Both the position numbers and the translations under genes were made by a program. Shown one piece after another: positions 12,701-24,910 of a stretch of DNA of 64,000 nucleotides. This stretch comes from Colletes latitarsis (taxonomy: Eukaryota > Arthropoda > Insecta > Hymenoptera > Colletidae): NCBI RefSeq assembly GCF_051014445.1, contig NW_027488379.1, forward strand, positions 3,038,001 through 3,102,000, written 5' to 3'. The notes beneath the pieces were generated by a model. It was given only the letters and a program-made list of their open reading frames with translations, had not been told where the DNA came from and made no database searches. Numbering within the stretch: the stretch's first letter is position 1; each line of letters opens with the position of its first letter.

Positions 12701-13054
12701 CCAGACACCTGGCCCTTTTCTGGTTTGGATCACGTAGTAATGTGTTACCACACTGAAACAGTCATTAAAAGCATGTTCCGATTCGTATTTTAGAGGATAA
12801 CGCTGGTTATGTCAGGGTTAGTTCTGGTATTTGCAATCATCTGGCTCATACATTCGCATTTTTCGCATTCTTGTTGGCCAGACACCTGGCCCTTTTCTGG
12901 TTTGGATCACGTAGTAATGTGTTACCACACTGAAACAGTCATTAAAAGCATGTTCCGATTCGTATTTTAGAGGATAACGCTGGTTATGTCAGGGTTAGTT
13001 CTGGTATTTGCAATCATCTGGCTCATACATTCGCATTTTTCGCATTCTTGTTGG
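12701..13054. repeat. 177-bp monomer duplicated in tandem
   Basis: CCAGACACCTGGCCC occurs at 12701 and 12878, a 177-bp step. The extra base lies in GACACCTGG, where other monomers have GACCCTGG. Both copies carry the GTGTTACC and TCATTAAAAGC half. The duplication immediately precedes the seven-monomer HOR and shares its CATACATTCGC start. Confidence 0.85.
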
Positions 13055-15612
13055 CCAGATACTGGCCTCTTTCTGGTTTGGATCACGTAGTAATGCGGTA
13101 CCACATCGAAACAGTCAATTAAACCTGGTTGCGATTAATATTTTAGAGGATAACGCTGGTTATGTCTCGGTTAGGTCTGGGATTTGCCCCCATCTGGCTC
13201 GTACTTTCGCATTTTTCGCATCCTTGTAGGGCAGATCCTGGGCTCTTTCTGATTTGGATCCCGTAGTAATGTGGTACCACATTGAAACAGTCAATAAAAG
13301 CTGGTTCCGATTAGTATTTTAGAGGATAACGCTGGTTATGTCTGTGTTATTTCTGGTATTTGCAATCATCTGGCTCATACATTCGCGTTTTTCGCACACT
13401 TGTTGGCCAGACCCTGGCCCTTTCCTGGTTTGGATCACGTAGTAATGTGTTACCACACTGAAACAGTCATTAAAAGCATTTTCCGATTCGTATTTTAGAG
13501 GATAACGCTGGTTATGTCAGGGTTAGTTCTGGTATTTGCAATCATCTTGCTCATACTTTCGCATTTTTCTCATCCTTGTTGGCCAGATCCCGGCGTTTCT
13601 CTGGTTTGGGTCACGTAGTAATGTGGTTCCACACCGAAACAGTCAATTAAACCTGGTTGCGATTAATATTTTAGAGGATAACGCTGGTTATGGCTGGGTT
13701 AGTTCTGGTATTTGCAATCATCTGGCTCATACTTTCGCATTTTTCGCATACCTGTTCGCCAGATCCTGGGTTTTCTCTGGTTTGGACCCCGTAGTAATGT
13801 GGTACCACACTGAAACAGTCAATTAAACCTGGTTGCGATTAATATCTTAGACGATAACGCCGTTTATGTCTCGGGTAGGTCAGGGATTTGCCCACATCTG
13901 GCTCGTACTTTCGCATTTTTCGCATTCTTGTTGGCCAGATCCTGGGCTTTTTCTGATTAGGATCCCGTAGTAATGTGGTACCACACTGAAACAGTCAATA
14001 AAAGCTGGTTCCGATTAGTATTTTAGAGGATAACGCTGGTTATGTCTCTGTTAGTTCTGGTATTTGCAATCATCTGGCTCATACTTTCGCGTTTTTCGCA
14101 CACTTGTTGGCCAGACCCTGGCCCTTTTCTGGTTTGGATCACGTAGTAATGTGTTACCACACTGAAACAGTCATTAAAAGCATGTTCCGATTCGTATTTT
14201 AGAGGATAACGCTGGTTATGTCAGGGTTAGTTCTGGTATTTGCAATCATCTGGCTCATACTTTCGCATTTTTCGCATTCTTGTTGGCCAGATACTGGCCT
14301 CTTTCTGGTTTGGATCACGTAGTAATGCGGTACCACATCGAAACAGTCAATTAAACCTGGTTGCGATTAATATTTTAGAGGATAACGCTGGTTATGTCTC
14401 GGTTAGGTCTGGGATTTGCCCCCATCTGGCTCGTACTTTCGCATTTTTCGCATCCTTGTAGGGCAGATCCTGGGCTCTTTCTGATTTGGATCCCGTAGTA
14501 ATGTGGTACCACATTGAAACAGTCAATAAAAGCTGGTTCCGATTAGTATTTTAGAGGATAACGCTGGTTATGTCTGTGTTATTTCTGGTATTTGCAATCA
14601 TCTGGCTCATACATTCGCGTTTTTCGCACACTTGTTGGCCAGACCCTGGCCCTTTCCTGGTTTGGATCACGTAGTAATGTGTTACCACACTGAAACAGTC
14701 ATTAAAAGCATTTTCCGATTCGTATTTTAGAGGATAACGCTGGTTATGTCAGGGTTAGTTCTGGTATTTGCAATCATCTTGCTCATACTTTCGCATTTTT
14801 CTCATCCTTGTTGGCCAGATCCCGGCGTTTCTCTGGTTTGGGTCACGTAGTAATGTGGTTCCACACCGAAACAGTCAATTAAACCTGGTTGCGATTAATA
14901 TTTTAGAGGATAACGCTGGTTATGGCTGGGTTAGTTCTGGTATTTGCAATCATCTGGCTCATACTTTCGCATTTTTCGCATACCTGTTCGCCAGATCCTG
15001 GGTTTTCTCTGGTTTGGACCCCGTAGTAATGTGGTACCACACTGAAACAGTCAATTAAACCTGGTTGCGATTAATATCTTAGACGATAACGCCGTTTATG
15101 TCTCGGGTAGGTCAGGGATTTGCCCACATCTGGCTCGTACTTTCGCATTTTTCGCATTCTTGTTGGCCAGATCCTGGGCTTTTTCTGATTAGGATCCCGT
15201 AGTAATGTGGTACCACACTGAAACAGTCAATAAAAGCTGGTTCCGATTAGTATTTTAGAGGATAACGCTGGTTATGTCTCTGTTAGTTCTGGTATTTGCA
15301 ATCATCTGGCTCATACTTTCGCGTTTTTCGCACACTTGTTGGCCAGACCCTGGCCCTTTTCTGGTTTGGATCACGTAGTAATGTGTTACCACACTGAAAC
15401 AGTCATTAAAAGCATGTTCCGATTCGTATTTTAGAGGATAACGCTGGTTATGTCAGGGTTAGTTCTGGTATTTGCAATCATCTGGCTCATACTTTCGCAT
15501 TTTTCGCATTCTTGTTGGCCAGATACTGGCCTCTTTCTGGTTTGGATCACGTAGTAATGCGGTACCACATCGAAACAGTCAATTAAACCTGGTTGCGATT
15601 AATATTTTAGAG
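13028..15612. repeat. Seven-monomer higher-order repeat, 1,232 bp x 2.1
   Basis: 13028-14259 and 14260-15491 match at an offset of exactly 1,232 bp (7 x 176). A third partial copy runs 15492-15612 and diverges at TAGAGGGTAACGCC. Rare private changes are shared at matching positions: CCTTGTAGGGCAG, CACATTGAAACAG, CCTGTTCGCCAG, TCTTAGACGATAAC, GGTCAGGGATTTG and CTGATTAGGATCC. I found no mismatch in the stretches I compared directly. The one difference seen is ACATTCG versus ACTTTCG at the left edge, which I use as the boundary. A very recent unequal exchange is inferred. Confidence 0.95.
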
Positions 15613-15735
15613 GGTAACGCCGGTTTTGCCACGGTTAGGTCTAGGATTTGCCCTCATCTGCCTCGTACATTCGCACGTTTCGCATACTTGTTGGCCAGAT
15701 CCTGGGCTTTTTCTGGTTTGGATCACGTAGTAATG
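15199..15735. repeat. Block shared with 20837-21373 (first copy)
   Basis: Starts in the last monomers of the seven-monomer HOR and runs past it into the TAGAGGGTAACGCC monomer. It matches 20837-21373 at an offset of 5,638 bp, including GCCTCGTACATTCGCACG. The copy is therefore a junction fragment, part HOR and part neighbour, that was carried to a second place in the array. Confidence 0.88.
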
Positions 15736-15788
15736 TGGTACCACACCGAAACAGTCAATTAAACCTGGTTGCGATTAATATTTTAGAG

Positions 15789-15964
15789 GATAACGCCGGT
15801 TTTGTCTCGGTTGGGTCTGGTATTTGCCCTCATCTGGCTCGTACTTTCGGATTTTTCTCATACTTGTTGGCCAGATCCTGGCCTTTTTCTGGTTTGGATC
15901 ACGTAGTAATGCGGTACCACACCGAAACAGTCAATTAAACCTGGTTGCGATTAATATTTTAGAG
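15789..15964. repeat. Reference family B monomer (176 bp, class a)
   Basis: Given as a map of the unit. The unit is counted from GATAACGC. Next come the GTCTCGG/GTCTGG direct repeat, TTTGCCCTCATCTGGCTCG, the TTCG..TTTTTC segment, a short inverted repeat GGCCAGATCCTGGCC at 15869-15883, a T-tract, TTTGGATCACGTAG, a GGTACC core at 15913-15918, AAACAGTCAATTAAACC, and the A+T-rich end TTAATATTTTAGAG. The start point is arbitrary because the array is tandem. This monomer has small private changes, such as TTTCGGATT where most have TTTCGCATT. Confidence 0.9.
15869..15883. other. Inverted repeat GGCCAG-ATC-CTGGCC (example)
   Basis: Six-base arms with a three-base spacer, able to form a small hairpin or cruciform. 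It is present in the many monomers that read TTGGCCAGATCCTGGCC, and reduced to CCAG/CTGG arms where CCTGGGC or CCTGGGTT follows. Family A monomers have GAACAGATCCTGGG and lack it. Whether it extrudes or is bound is unknown. Confidence 0.85.
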
Positions 15965-18900
15965 GATAACGCCGGTTTCGTCTGGGTTGGGTCTGGTATT
16001 TGCCCTCATCTGGCTCGAACTTTCGCATTTTTCGCATACTTGTTAGCCAGATCCTGGCCCCTTTCTGGTTTGGATCATCGTAGCAATGCGGTACCACACC
16101 GAAACAGTCAATTATACCTGGTTGCGATTAATATTTTAGGGGATAACGCCGACTTTGTCTGGGTTAGGTCTGGTATTTGCCCTCATCTGGCTCGAACTTT
16201 CGCATTTTTCTCATACTTGTTGACCAGATCCTGGCCTTTGTCTGGTTTGGATCACGTAGTAATGCGGTACCACACCGAAACAGACAATTAAACCAGGTTG
16301 CGATTAGTATTTTAGAGGATAACGCCGGTTTTGTCTGGGTTGGGTCTGGTATTTGCCCTCATCTGGCTCGTACTTTCGCATTTTTCGCATCCTTGTAGGG
16401 CAGATCCTGGCCTTTTTCCGATTTGGATCACGTAGTAATGTGGTACCACACTGAAACAGTCATTAAAAGCATGTTCTGATTCGTATTTTAGATGATAACG
16501 CTGGTTATGTCAGGCATAGTTCTGGTATTTGAAATCATCTGGCTCATACTTTCGCATTTTCGCATACTGGCTGGCCAGGTCCTGGCCTTTTTCTGGTTTG
16601 GATCACGTAGTAATGCGGTACCACACCGAAACAGTCAATTAAACCTGGTTGCGATTAATATTTTAGAGGATAACGCCGGTTATGTCTCGGTTAGGTCTGG
16701 GATTTGCCCTCAACTGGATCGTACTTTCGCATTTTTCGCATACTTGCTGGCCAGATCCTGGGATTTTTCTGGTTTGGATCCCGCAGTAATGTGGTTCCAC
16801 AACGAAACAGTCAATTAAACCTGGTTGCGTTTAATATTTTAGAGGATAACGCCGGTTATGTCTCGGTTAGGTCTGGGATTTGCCCTCATCTGGATCGTAC
16901 TTTCGCATTTTTCGCATACTTGTTAGCCAGATCCTGGCCTCTTTCTGGTTTGGATCATCGTAGCAATGCGGTACCACACCGAAACAGTCAATTATACCTG
17001 GTTGCGATTAATATTTTAGGGGATAACGCCGGTTTTGTCTGGGTTAGGTTTGGTATTTGCCCTCATCTGGCTCGATCTTTCGCATTTTTCTCATACTTGT
17101 TGGCCAGATCCTGGGCTTTATCTGGTTTGGATCACGTAGTAATGCGTTACCACACCGAAACAGTCAAATAAACCTGGTTGCGATTAATATTTTAGAGGAT
17201 AACGCCGGTTATGTCTCGGTTAGGTCTGGGATTTGCCCTCATATGACTCGTACTTTCACGTTTTTCGCATACTTGTTGGCCAGATCCTGGCCTTTTTCTT
17301 GTTTGGATCACGTAGTAACGTGGTGCCACACTGAAACAGTCAATAGAGGCTGGTTCCGATCAGTATTTTAGAGGATAACGCTGGTTATGTGTGAGTTAGT
17401 TCTGGTATTTGCAATCATCTGGATCGTACTTTCGCATTTTTCGCATACTTGTTAGCCAGATCCTGGCCTCTTTCTGGTTCGGATCATCGTAGCAATGCGG
17501 TACCAAACCGAAACAGTCAATTATACCTGGTTGCGATTAATATTTTAGGGGATAACGCCGGTTTTGTCTGGGTTAGGCCTGGTATTTGCCCCCATCTGGC
17601 TCGATCTTTCGCATTTTTCTCATACTTGTTGGCCAGATCCTGGGCTTTATCTGGTTTGGATCACGTAGTAATGCGTTACCACACCGAAACAGTCAAATAA
17701 ACCTGGTTGCGATTAATATTTTAGGGGATAACGTCGGTTATGTCTCGGGTAGGTCTGGGATTTGTCCTCATATGACTCGTACTTTCACGTTTTTCGCATA
17801 CTTGTTGGCCAGATCCTGGCCTTTTTCTGGTTTGGATCACGTAGTAATGTGGTGCCACACTGAAACAGTCAATAGAAGCTGGTTCCGATCAGTATTTTAG
17901 AGGATAACGCTGGTTGTGTGTGAGTTAGTTCTGGTATTTGCAATCATCTGGCCCAAACATTCGCGTTTTTCACATACTTGTTGGCCAGATCCTGGCCTTT
18001 TTCTGGTCTGGATCACGTAGTAATGCAGTACCACACCGAAACAGTCAATTAAACCTGGTTGCGATTAATATTTTAGAGGATAACGCTGGTTATGTCGGGG
18101 TCAGTTCTGGTATTTGCAATCATCTGGATCATATATTCGTATTTTTCTCATCCTTGTTGGCCAGATCCTGGCCTTTCTCTGGTTTGGATCACGTAGTAAT
18201 GCGGTACCACACCGAAACAGTCAATTAAACCTGGTTGCGATTAATATTTTAGGGGATAACGCCGGTTATGTCTGGCTTAGTTCTGGTATGTGCAATCATC
18301 TGGCTCATACTTTCGCATTTTTCGCATACTTGTTGGCCAGATCCTGGGTTTTGTCTGGTTTGGATCCCGTAGTAATGTGGTTCCACAACGAAACAGTCAA
18401 TTAAACCTGGTTGAGATTAATATTTTAAAGGACAACGCCGGTTATGTCTCGGGTCGGTCTGGGATTTGTCCTCATCTGGCTCGTACATTCACGTTTTTCG
18501 CATACTTGTTGGCCAGATCCTGGGCTTTTTCTGGTTTGGATCACGTAGTAGTGTGGTACCACACTGAAACAGTCAATTAAACCTGGTTGCGATTAATATT
18601 TTAGAGGATAACGCCGGTTATGTCTCGTATTGGTCTGGGACTTGCCCTCATCTGGTTCGTACTTTCGCTTTTTTCGCACTCTTGTTGGCCAGATCCTGGC
18701 CTCTCTCTGGTTTGGATCACGTAGTAATGCGGTACAACACCGAAACAGTCAATTAAACCTGGTTGAGATTAATATTTTAAAGGACAACGCCGGTTATGTC
18801 TCGGGTAGGTCTGGGATTTGTCCTCATCTGGCTCGTACTTTCACGTTTTTCGCATACTTGTTGGCCAGATCCTAGGCTTTTTCTGGTTTGGATCACGTAG

Positions 18901-20418
18901 TAGTGTGGTACCACACTGAAACAGTCAATTAAACCTGGTTGCGATTAATATTTTAGAGGATAACGCCGGTTATGTCTCGGGTAGGTCTGGGATTTGCCCA
19001 CATCTGGCTCGTACTTTCGCTTTTTTCGCATTCTTGTTGGCCAGATCCTGGCCTCTTTCTGGTTTGGATCACGTAGTAATGCGGTACAACACCGAAACAG
19101 TCAATTAAACCTGGTTGCGATTACTATTTTAGAGGATAACGCTGGTTATGTCTCGGTTAGGTCTGGGATTTGCCCCCATCTGGCTCGTACTTTCGCGTTT
19201 TTCTCATAGTTGTTGGCCAGATCCTGGGTTTTTTCTGGTTTGGATCCCGCAGTAATGTGGTTCCACAACGAAACATTCAATTAAACCTGGTTGCGATTAA
19301 TATTTTAGAGGATAACGCCGGTTATGTCTCGTTTAGGTCTGGGATTTGCCCTCATCTGGATCGTACTTTCGCAGTTTTCGCATACTTGTTAGCCAGATCC
19401 TGGCCTCTTTCTGGTTTGGATCATCGTAGCAATGCGGTACCACACCGATACAGTCAATTATTCCTGGTTTCGATAAAATATTTTAGAGGATAGCGCCGGT
19501 TATGTCTCGGTTAGGTCTGGGATTTGCCCTCATCTGGATCGTACTTTCGCATTTTTCGCATACTTGTTGGCACAGACCCTGGCCTTTTTCTGGTTTGGAT
19601 CACGTAGTAATGTGGTACCACACTGAAACAGTCATTAAAAGCATGTTCTGATTCGTATTTTAGAGGATAACGCTGGTTATGTCAGGCATAGTTCTGGTAT
19701 TTGCAATCATCTGGCTCATACTTTCGCATTTTTCGCATACTTGTTGGCCAGATCCTGGCCTTTTTCTGGTTTGGATCACGTAGTAATGCGGTACCACAGC
19801 GAAACAGTCAATTAAACCTAGTTGCGATTAATATTTTAGAGGATAACGCCGGTTATGTCTCGGTTATGTCTGGCATTTGCCCTCATCTGGATCGTTCTTT
19901 CGCATTTTTCGCATACTTGTTGGCCAGATCCTGGGATTTTTCTGGTTTGGATCTCGTAGTAATGTGTTACCGCACTGAAACAGTCATTAAAAGCATGTTC
20001 CGATTCGTATTTTAGAGGATAATGCTGGTTATGTCAGGCATAGTTCTGGTATTTGCAATCATCTGGCTCATACTTTCGCATTTTTCGCATACTTGTTGGC
20101 CAGATCATGGCCTTTTTCTGGTTTGGATCACGTAGTAATGCGGTACCACACCGAAACAGTCAATTAAACCTCGTTGCCATTAATATTTTAGAGGATATCG
20201 CCGGTTATGTCTCGGTTTTTTGTGGTATTTGCAATCATATGGCTCATACTTTCGCATTTTTCGCATACTTGTTGGCCAGATCCTGGGTTTTTTCTGGTTT
20301 GGATCCCGTAGTAATGTGGTTCCACAACGAAACAGTCAATTAAACCTGGTTGAGATTAATACTTTAGCGGATAACGCCGGTTATGTCTGGGTTAGGTCTG
20401 GTATTTGCCCTCATCTGG
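15925..20418. repeat. Large block I of a three-copy superrepeat
   Basis: Related to block II (21470-24823) and block III (24911-28230). Offsets to II are 4,934 bp near 16.7 kb, 4,757 near 18.1 kb and 4,405 at 19.0-20.4 kb. Offsets to III are 8,986-8,987 bp up to 17.9 kb and 9,339 after that. Tags include TGGCTGGCCAGGTCCTGG (near 16570), GGCCCAAACATTCGCG (near 17950), ATCATATATTCGTATTT (near 18128) and GTCTCGTATTGG. Two monomers present in II and III are missing near 17985. Three +1 monomers (GATCATCG at 16073, 16953 and 17482) lie in its left part and a fourth at 19419. Confidence 0.92.
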
Positions 20419-20836
20419 CTCATACTTTCGCATTTTTCGCATACCTGTTGGCCAGATCCTGGGCTTTCTCTGGTTTGGATCCCGTAGTAATGTGGTTCCA
20501 CAACGAAACAGTCAATTAAACCTGGTTGAGATTAATATTTTAGCGGATAACGCCGGTTATGTCTGGGTTAGGTCTGGTATTTGCCCTCATCTGGCTCATA
20601 GCTTCGCAATTTTCGCATACTTGTTGGCCATATCCTGGGTTTTTTTCTGGTTTGGATCCCGTAGTAACGTGGTACCACACTGAAACAGTCAATTAAACCT
20701 GGTTGCGATTAATATCTTAGAGGATAACGCCGTTTATGTCTCGGGTAGGTCTGGGATTCGCCCACATCTGGCTCGTACTTTCGCATTTTTCGCATTCTTG
20801 TTGGCCGGATCCTGGCCTCTTTCTGGTTTGGATCAC

Positions 20837-21373
20837 GTAGTAATGTGGTACCACACTGAAACAGTCAATAAAAGCTGGTTCCGATTAGTATTTTAGAGGA
20901 TAACGCTGGTTATGTCTCTGTTAGTTCTGGTATTTGCAATCATCTGGCTCATACTTTCGCGTTTTTCGCACACTTGTTGGCCAGACCCTGGCCCTTTTCT
21001 GGTTTGGATCACGTAGTAATGTGTTACCACACTGAAACAGTCATTAAAAGCATGTTCCGATTCGTATTTTAGAGGATAACGCTGGTTATGTCAGGGTTAG
21101 TTCTGGTATTTGCAATCATCTGGCTCATACTTTCGCATTTTTCGCATTCTTGTTGGCCAGATACTGGCCTCTTTCTGGTTTGGATCACGTAGTAATGCGG
21201 TACCACATCGAAACAGTCAATTAAACCTGGTTGCGATTAATATTTTAGAGGGTAACGCCGGTTTTGCCACGGTTAGGTCTAGGATTTGCCCTCATCTGCC
21301 TCGTACATTCGCACGTTTCGCATACTTGTTGGCCAGATCCTAGGCTTTTTCTGGTTTGGATCACGTAGTAATG
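20837..21373. repeat. Block shared with 15199-15735 (second copy)
   Basis: Same junction fragment as at 15199-15735, with single changes such as CCTAGGC for CCTGGGC. To its right the sequence jumps to material like 16110 onward, so relative to the first copy about four monomers (704 bp) are missing before the next shared block begins. Confidence 0.88.
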
Positions 21374-21469
21374 CGGTACCACACCGAAACAGTCAATTAT
21401 ACCTGGTTGCGATTAATATTTTAGGGGATAACGCCGATTTTGTCTGGGTTAGGTCTGGTATTTGCAATC

Positions 21470-24400
21470 ATCTGGCTCATACTTTCGCATTTTTCGCATA
21501 CTGGCTGGCCAGGTCCTGGCCTTTTTCTGGTTTGGATCACGTAGTAATGCGGTACCACACCGAAACAGTCAATTAAACCTGGTTGCGATTAATATTTTAG
21601 AGGATAACGCCGGTTATGTCTCGGTTAGGTCTGGGATTTGCCCTCAACTGGATCGTACTTTCGCATTTTTCGCATACTTGCTGGCCAGATCCTGGGATTT
21701 TTCTGGTTTGGATCCCGCAGTAATGTGGTTCCACAACGAAACAGTCAATTAAACCTGGTTGCGTTTAATATTTTAGAGGATAACGCCGGTTATGTCTCGG
21801 TTAGGTCTGGGATTTGCCCTCATCTGGATCGTACTTTCGCATTTTTCGCATACTTGTTAGCCAGATCCTGGCCTCTTTCTGGTTTGGATCATCGTAGCAA
21901 TGCGGTACCACACCGAAACAGTCAATTATACCTGGTTGCGATTAATATTTTAGGGGATAACGCCGATTTTGTCTGGGTTAGGTCTGGTATTTGCAATCAT
22001 CTGGCTCATACTTTCGCATTTTTCGCATTCTTGTTGGCCAGATACTGGCCTCTTTCTGGTTTGGATCACGTAGTAATGCGGTACCACATCGAAACAGTCA
22101 ATTAAACCTGGTTGCGATTAATATTTTAGAGGATAACGTCGGTTATGTCTCGGGTAGGTCTGGGATTTGTCCTCATCTGACTCGTACTTTCACGTTTTTC
22201 GCATACTTGTTGGCCAGATCCTGGCCTTTTTCTGGTTTGGATCACGTAGTAATGTGGTGCCACACTGAAACAGTCAATAGAAGCTGGTTCCGATCAGTAT
22301 TTTAGAGGATAACGCTGGTTGTGTGTGAGTTAGTTCTGGTATTTGCAATCATCTGGCCCAAACATTCGCGTTTTTCACATACTTGTTGGCCAGATCCTGG
22401 GCTTTTTCTGGTTTGGATCACGTAGTAATGTGGTACCACACTGAAACAGTCAATTAAACCTGGTTGCGATTAATATGTTAGGGGATAACGCCGGTTATGT
22501 CTGGCTTAGTTCTGGTATGTGCAATCATCTGGCTCATACTTTCGCATTTTTCGCATACTTGTTGGCCAGATCCTGGGTTTTGTCTGGTTTGGATCCCGTA
22601 GTAATGTGGTTCCACAACGAAACAGTCAATTAAACCTGGTTGAGATTAATATTTTAAAGGACAACGCCGGTTATGTCTCGGGTAGGTCTGGGACTTGCCC
22701 TCATCTGGTTCGTACTTTCGCATTTTGCGCATACTTGTTGGCCAGATCCTGGCCTTTTTCTGGTCTGGATCACGTAGTAATGCAGTACCACACCGAAACA
22801 GTCAATTAAACCTGGTTGCGATTAATATTTTAGAGGATAACGCTGGTTATGTCGGGGTCAGTTCTGGTATTTGCAATCATCTGGATCATATATTCGTATT
22901 TTTCTCATCCTTGTTGGCCAGATCCTGGCCTTTCTCTGGTTTGGATCACGTAGTAATGCGGTACCACACCGAAACAGTCAATTAAACCTGGTTGCGATTA
23001 ATATTTTAGGGGATAACGCCGGTTATGTCTGGCTTAGTTCTGGTATGTGCAATCATCTGGCTCATACTTTCGCATTTTTCGCATACTTGTTGGCCAGATC
23101 CTGGGTTTTGTCTGGTTTGGATCCCGTAGTAATGTGGTTCCACAACGAAACAGTCAATTAAACCTGGTTGAGATTAATATTTTAAAGGACAACGCCGGTT
23201 ATGTCTCGGGTCGGTCTGGGATTTGTCGTCATCTGGCTCGTACTTTCACGTTTTTCGCATACTTGTTGGCCAGATCCTGGGCTTTTTCCGGTTTGGATCA
23301 CGTAGTAGTGTGGTACCACACTGAAACAGTCAATTAAATCTGGTTGCGATTAATATTTTAGAGGATAACGCCGGTTATGTCTCGTATTGGTCTGGGATTT
23401 GCCCACATCTGGCTCGTACTTTCGCTTTTTTCGCATTCTCGTTGGCCAGATCCTGACCTCTTTCTGGTTTGGATCACGTAGTAATGCGGTACAACACCGA
23501 AACAGTCAATTAAACCTGGTTGCGATTACTATTTTAGAGGATAACGCTGGTTATGTCTCGGTTAGGTCTGGGATTTGCCCCCATCTGGCTCGTACTTTCG
23601 CGTTTTTCTCATAGTTGTTGGCCAGATCCTGGGTTTTTTCTGGTTTGGATCCCGCAGTAATGTGGTTCCACAACGAAACATTCAATTAAACCTGGTTGCG
23701 ATTAGTATTTTAGAGGATAACGCCGGTTATGTCTCGGTTAGGTCTGGGATTTGCCCTCATCTGGATCGTACTTTCGCAGTTTTCGCATACTTGTTAGCCA
23801 GATCCTGGCCTCTTTCTGGTTTGGATCATCGTAGCAATGCGGTACCACACCGATACAGTCAATTATTCCTGGTTTCGATAAAATATTTTAGAGGATAGCG
23901 CCGGTTATGTCTCGGTTAGGTCTGGGATTTGCCCTCATCTGGATCGTACTTTCGCATGTTTCGCATACTTGTTGGCACAGACCCTGGCCTTTTTCTGGTT
24001 TGGATCACGTAGTAATGTGGTACCACACTGAAACAGTCATTAAAAGCATGTTCTGATTCGTATTTTAGAGGATAACGCTGGTTATGTCAGGCATAGTTCT
24101 GGTATTTGCAATCATCTGGCTCATACTTTCGCATTTTTCGCATACTTGTTGGCCAGATCCTGGCCTTTTTCTGGTTTGGATCACGTAGTAATGCGGTACC
24201 ACAGCGAAACAGTCAATTAAACCTAGTTGCGATTAATATTTTAGAGGATAACGCCGGTTATGTCTCGGTTATGTCTGGCATTTGCCCTCATCTGGATCGT
24301 TCTTTCGCATTTTTCGCATACTTGTTGGCCAGATCCTGGGATTTTTCTGGTTTGGATCTCGTAGTAATGTGTTACCACACTGAAACAGTCATTAAAAGCA

Positions 24401-24823
24401 TGTTCCGATTCGTATTTTAGAGGATAACGCTGGTTATGTCAGGCATAGTTCTGGTATTTGCAATCATCTGGCTCATACTTTCGCATTTTTCGCATACTTG
24501 TTGGCCAGATCATGGCCTTTTTCTGGTTTGGATCACGTAGTAATGCGGTACCACACCGAAACAGTCAATTAAACCTCGTTGCCATTAATATTTTAGAGGA
24601 TATCGCCGGTTATGTCTCGGTTTTTTCTGGTATTTGCAATCATATGGCTCATACTTTCGCATTTTTCGCATACTTGTTGGCCAGATCCTGGGTTTTTTCT
24701 GGTTTGGATCCCGTAGTAATGTGGTTCCACAACGAAACAGTCAATTAAACCTGGTTGAGATTAATACTATAGCGGATAACGCCGGTTATGTCTGGGTTAG
24801 GTCTGGTATTTGCCCTCATCTGG
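21470..24823. repeat. Large block II of a three-copy superrepeat
   Basis: Second copy of the block at 15.9-20.4 kb. It shares TGGCTGGCCAGGTCC (near 21506), GGCCCAAACATTCGCG (near 22355) and the right-hand part up to TTAATACTATAGCGG at about 24770. At 21.98-22.13 kb it lacks three monomers of block I and instead has one monomer of the seven-monomer HOR type (CATTCTTGTTGGCCAGATAC). Near 23390 it lacks two monomers that I and III contain. At 22.39-22.74 kb it has two monomers that I lacks. Confidence 0.92.
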
Positions 24824-24910
24824 CGCGTACTTTCGCATTTTTCGCAAACTTGTTGGCCAGATCCTGGGCTTTTTCTGGTTTGGATCACGTAGTAAAGTGG
24901 CACCAGACTG

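Noticed and set aside
15789..15964. The 176-bp unit as a fused dimer of two 88-bp halves
   Set aside because: Comparing the two halves of a typical monomer by eye gave no consistent similarity beyond short words such as CTGG and TTTGG.
15824..16291. Longer frames of 144-167 codons (15824-16291, 46269-46772, 49592-50095, 52747-53250 and similar)
   Set aside because: These exist because a +1 insertion makes a 177-bp unit, a multiple of three, or because an adjacent monomer removes the stop. The downstream part is simply the next monomer in the same frame. No domain is recognisable.
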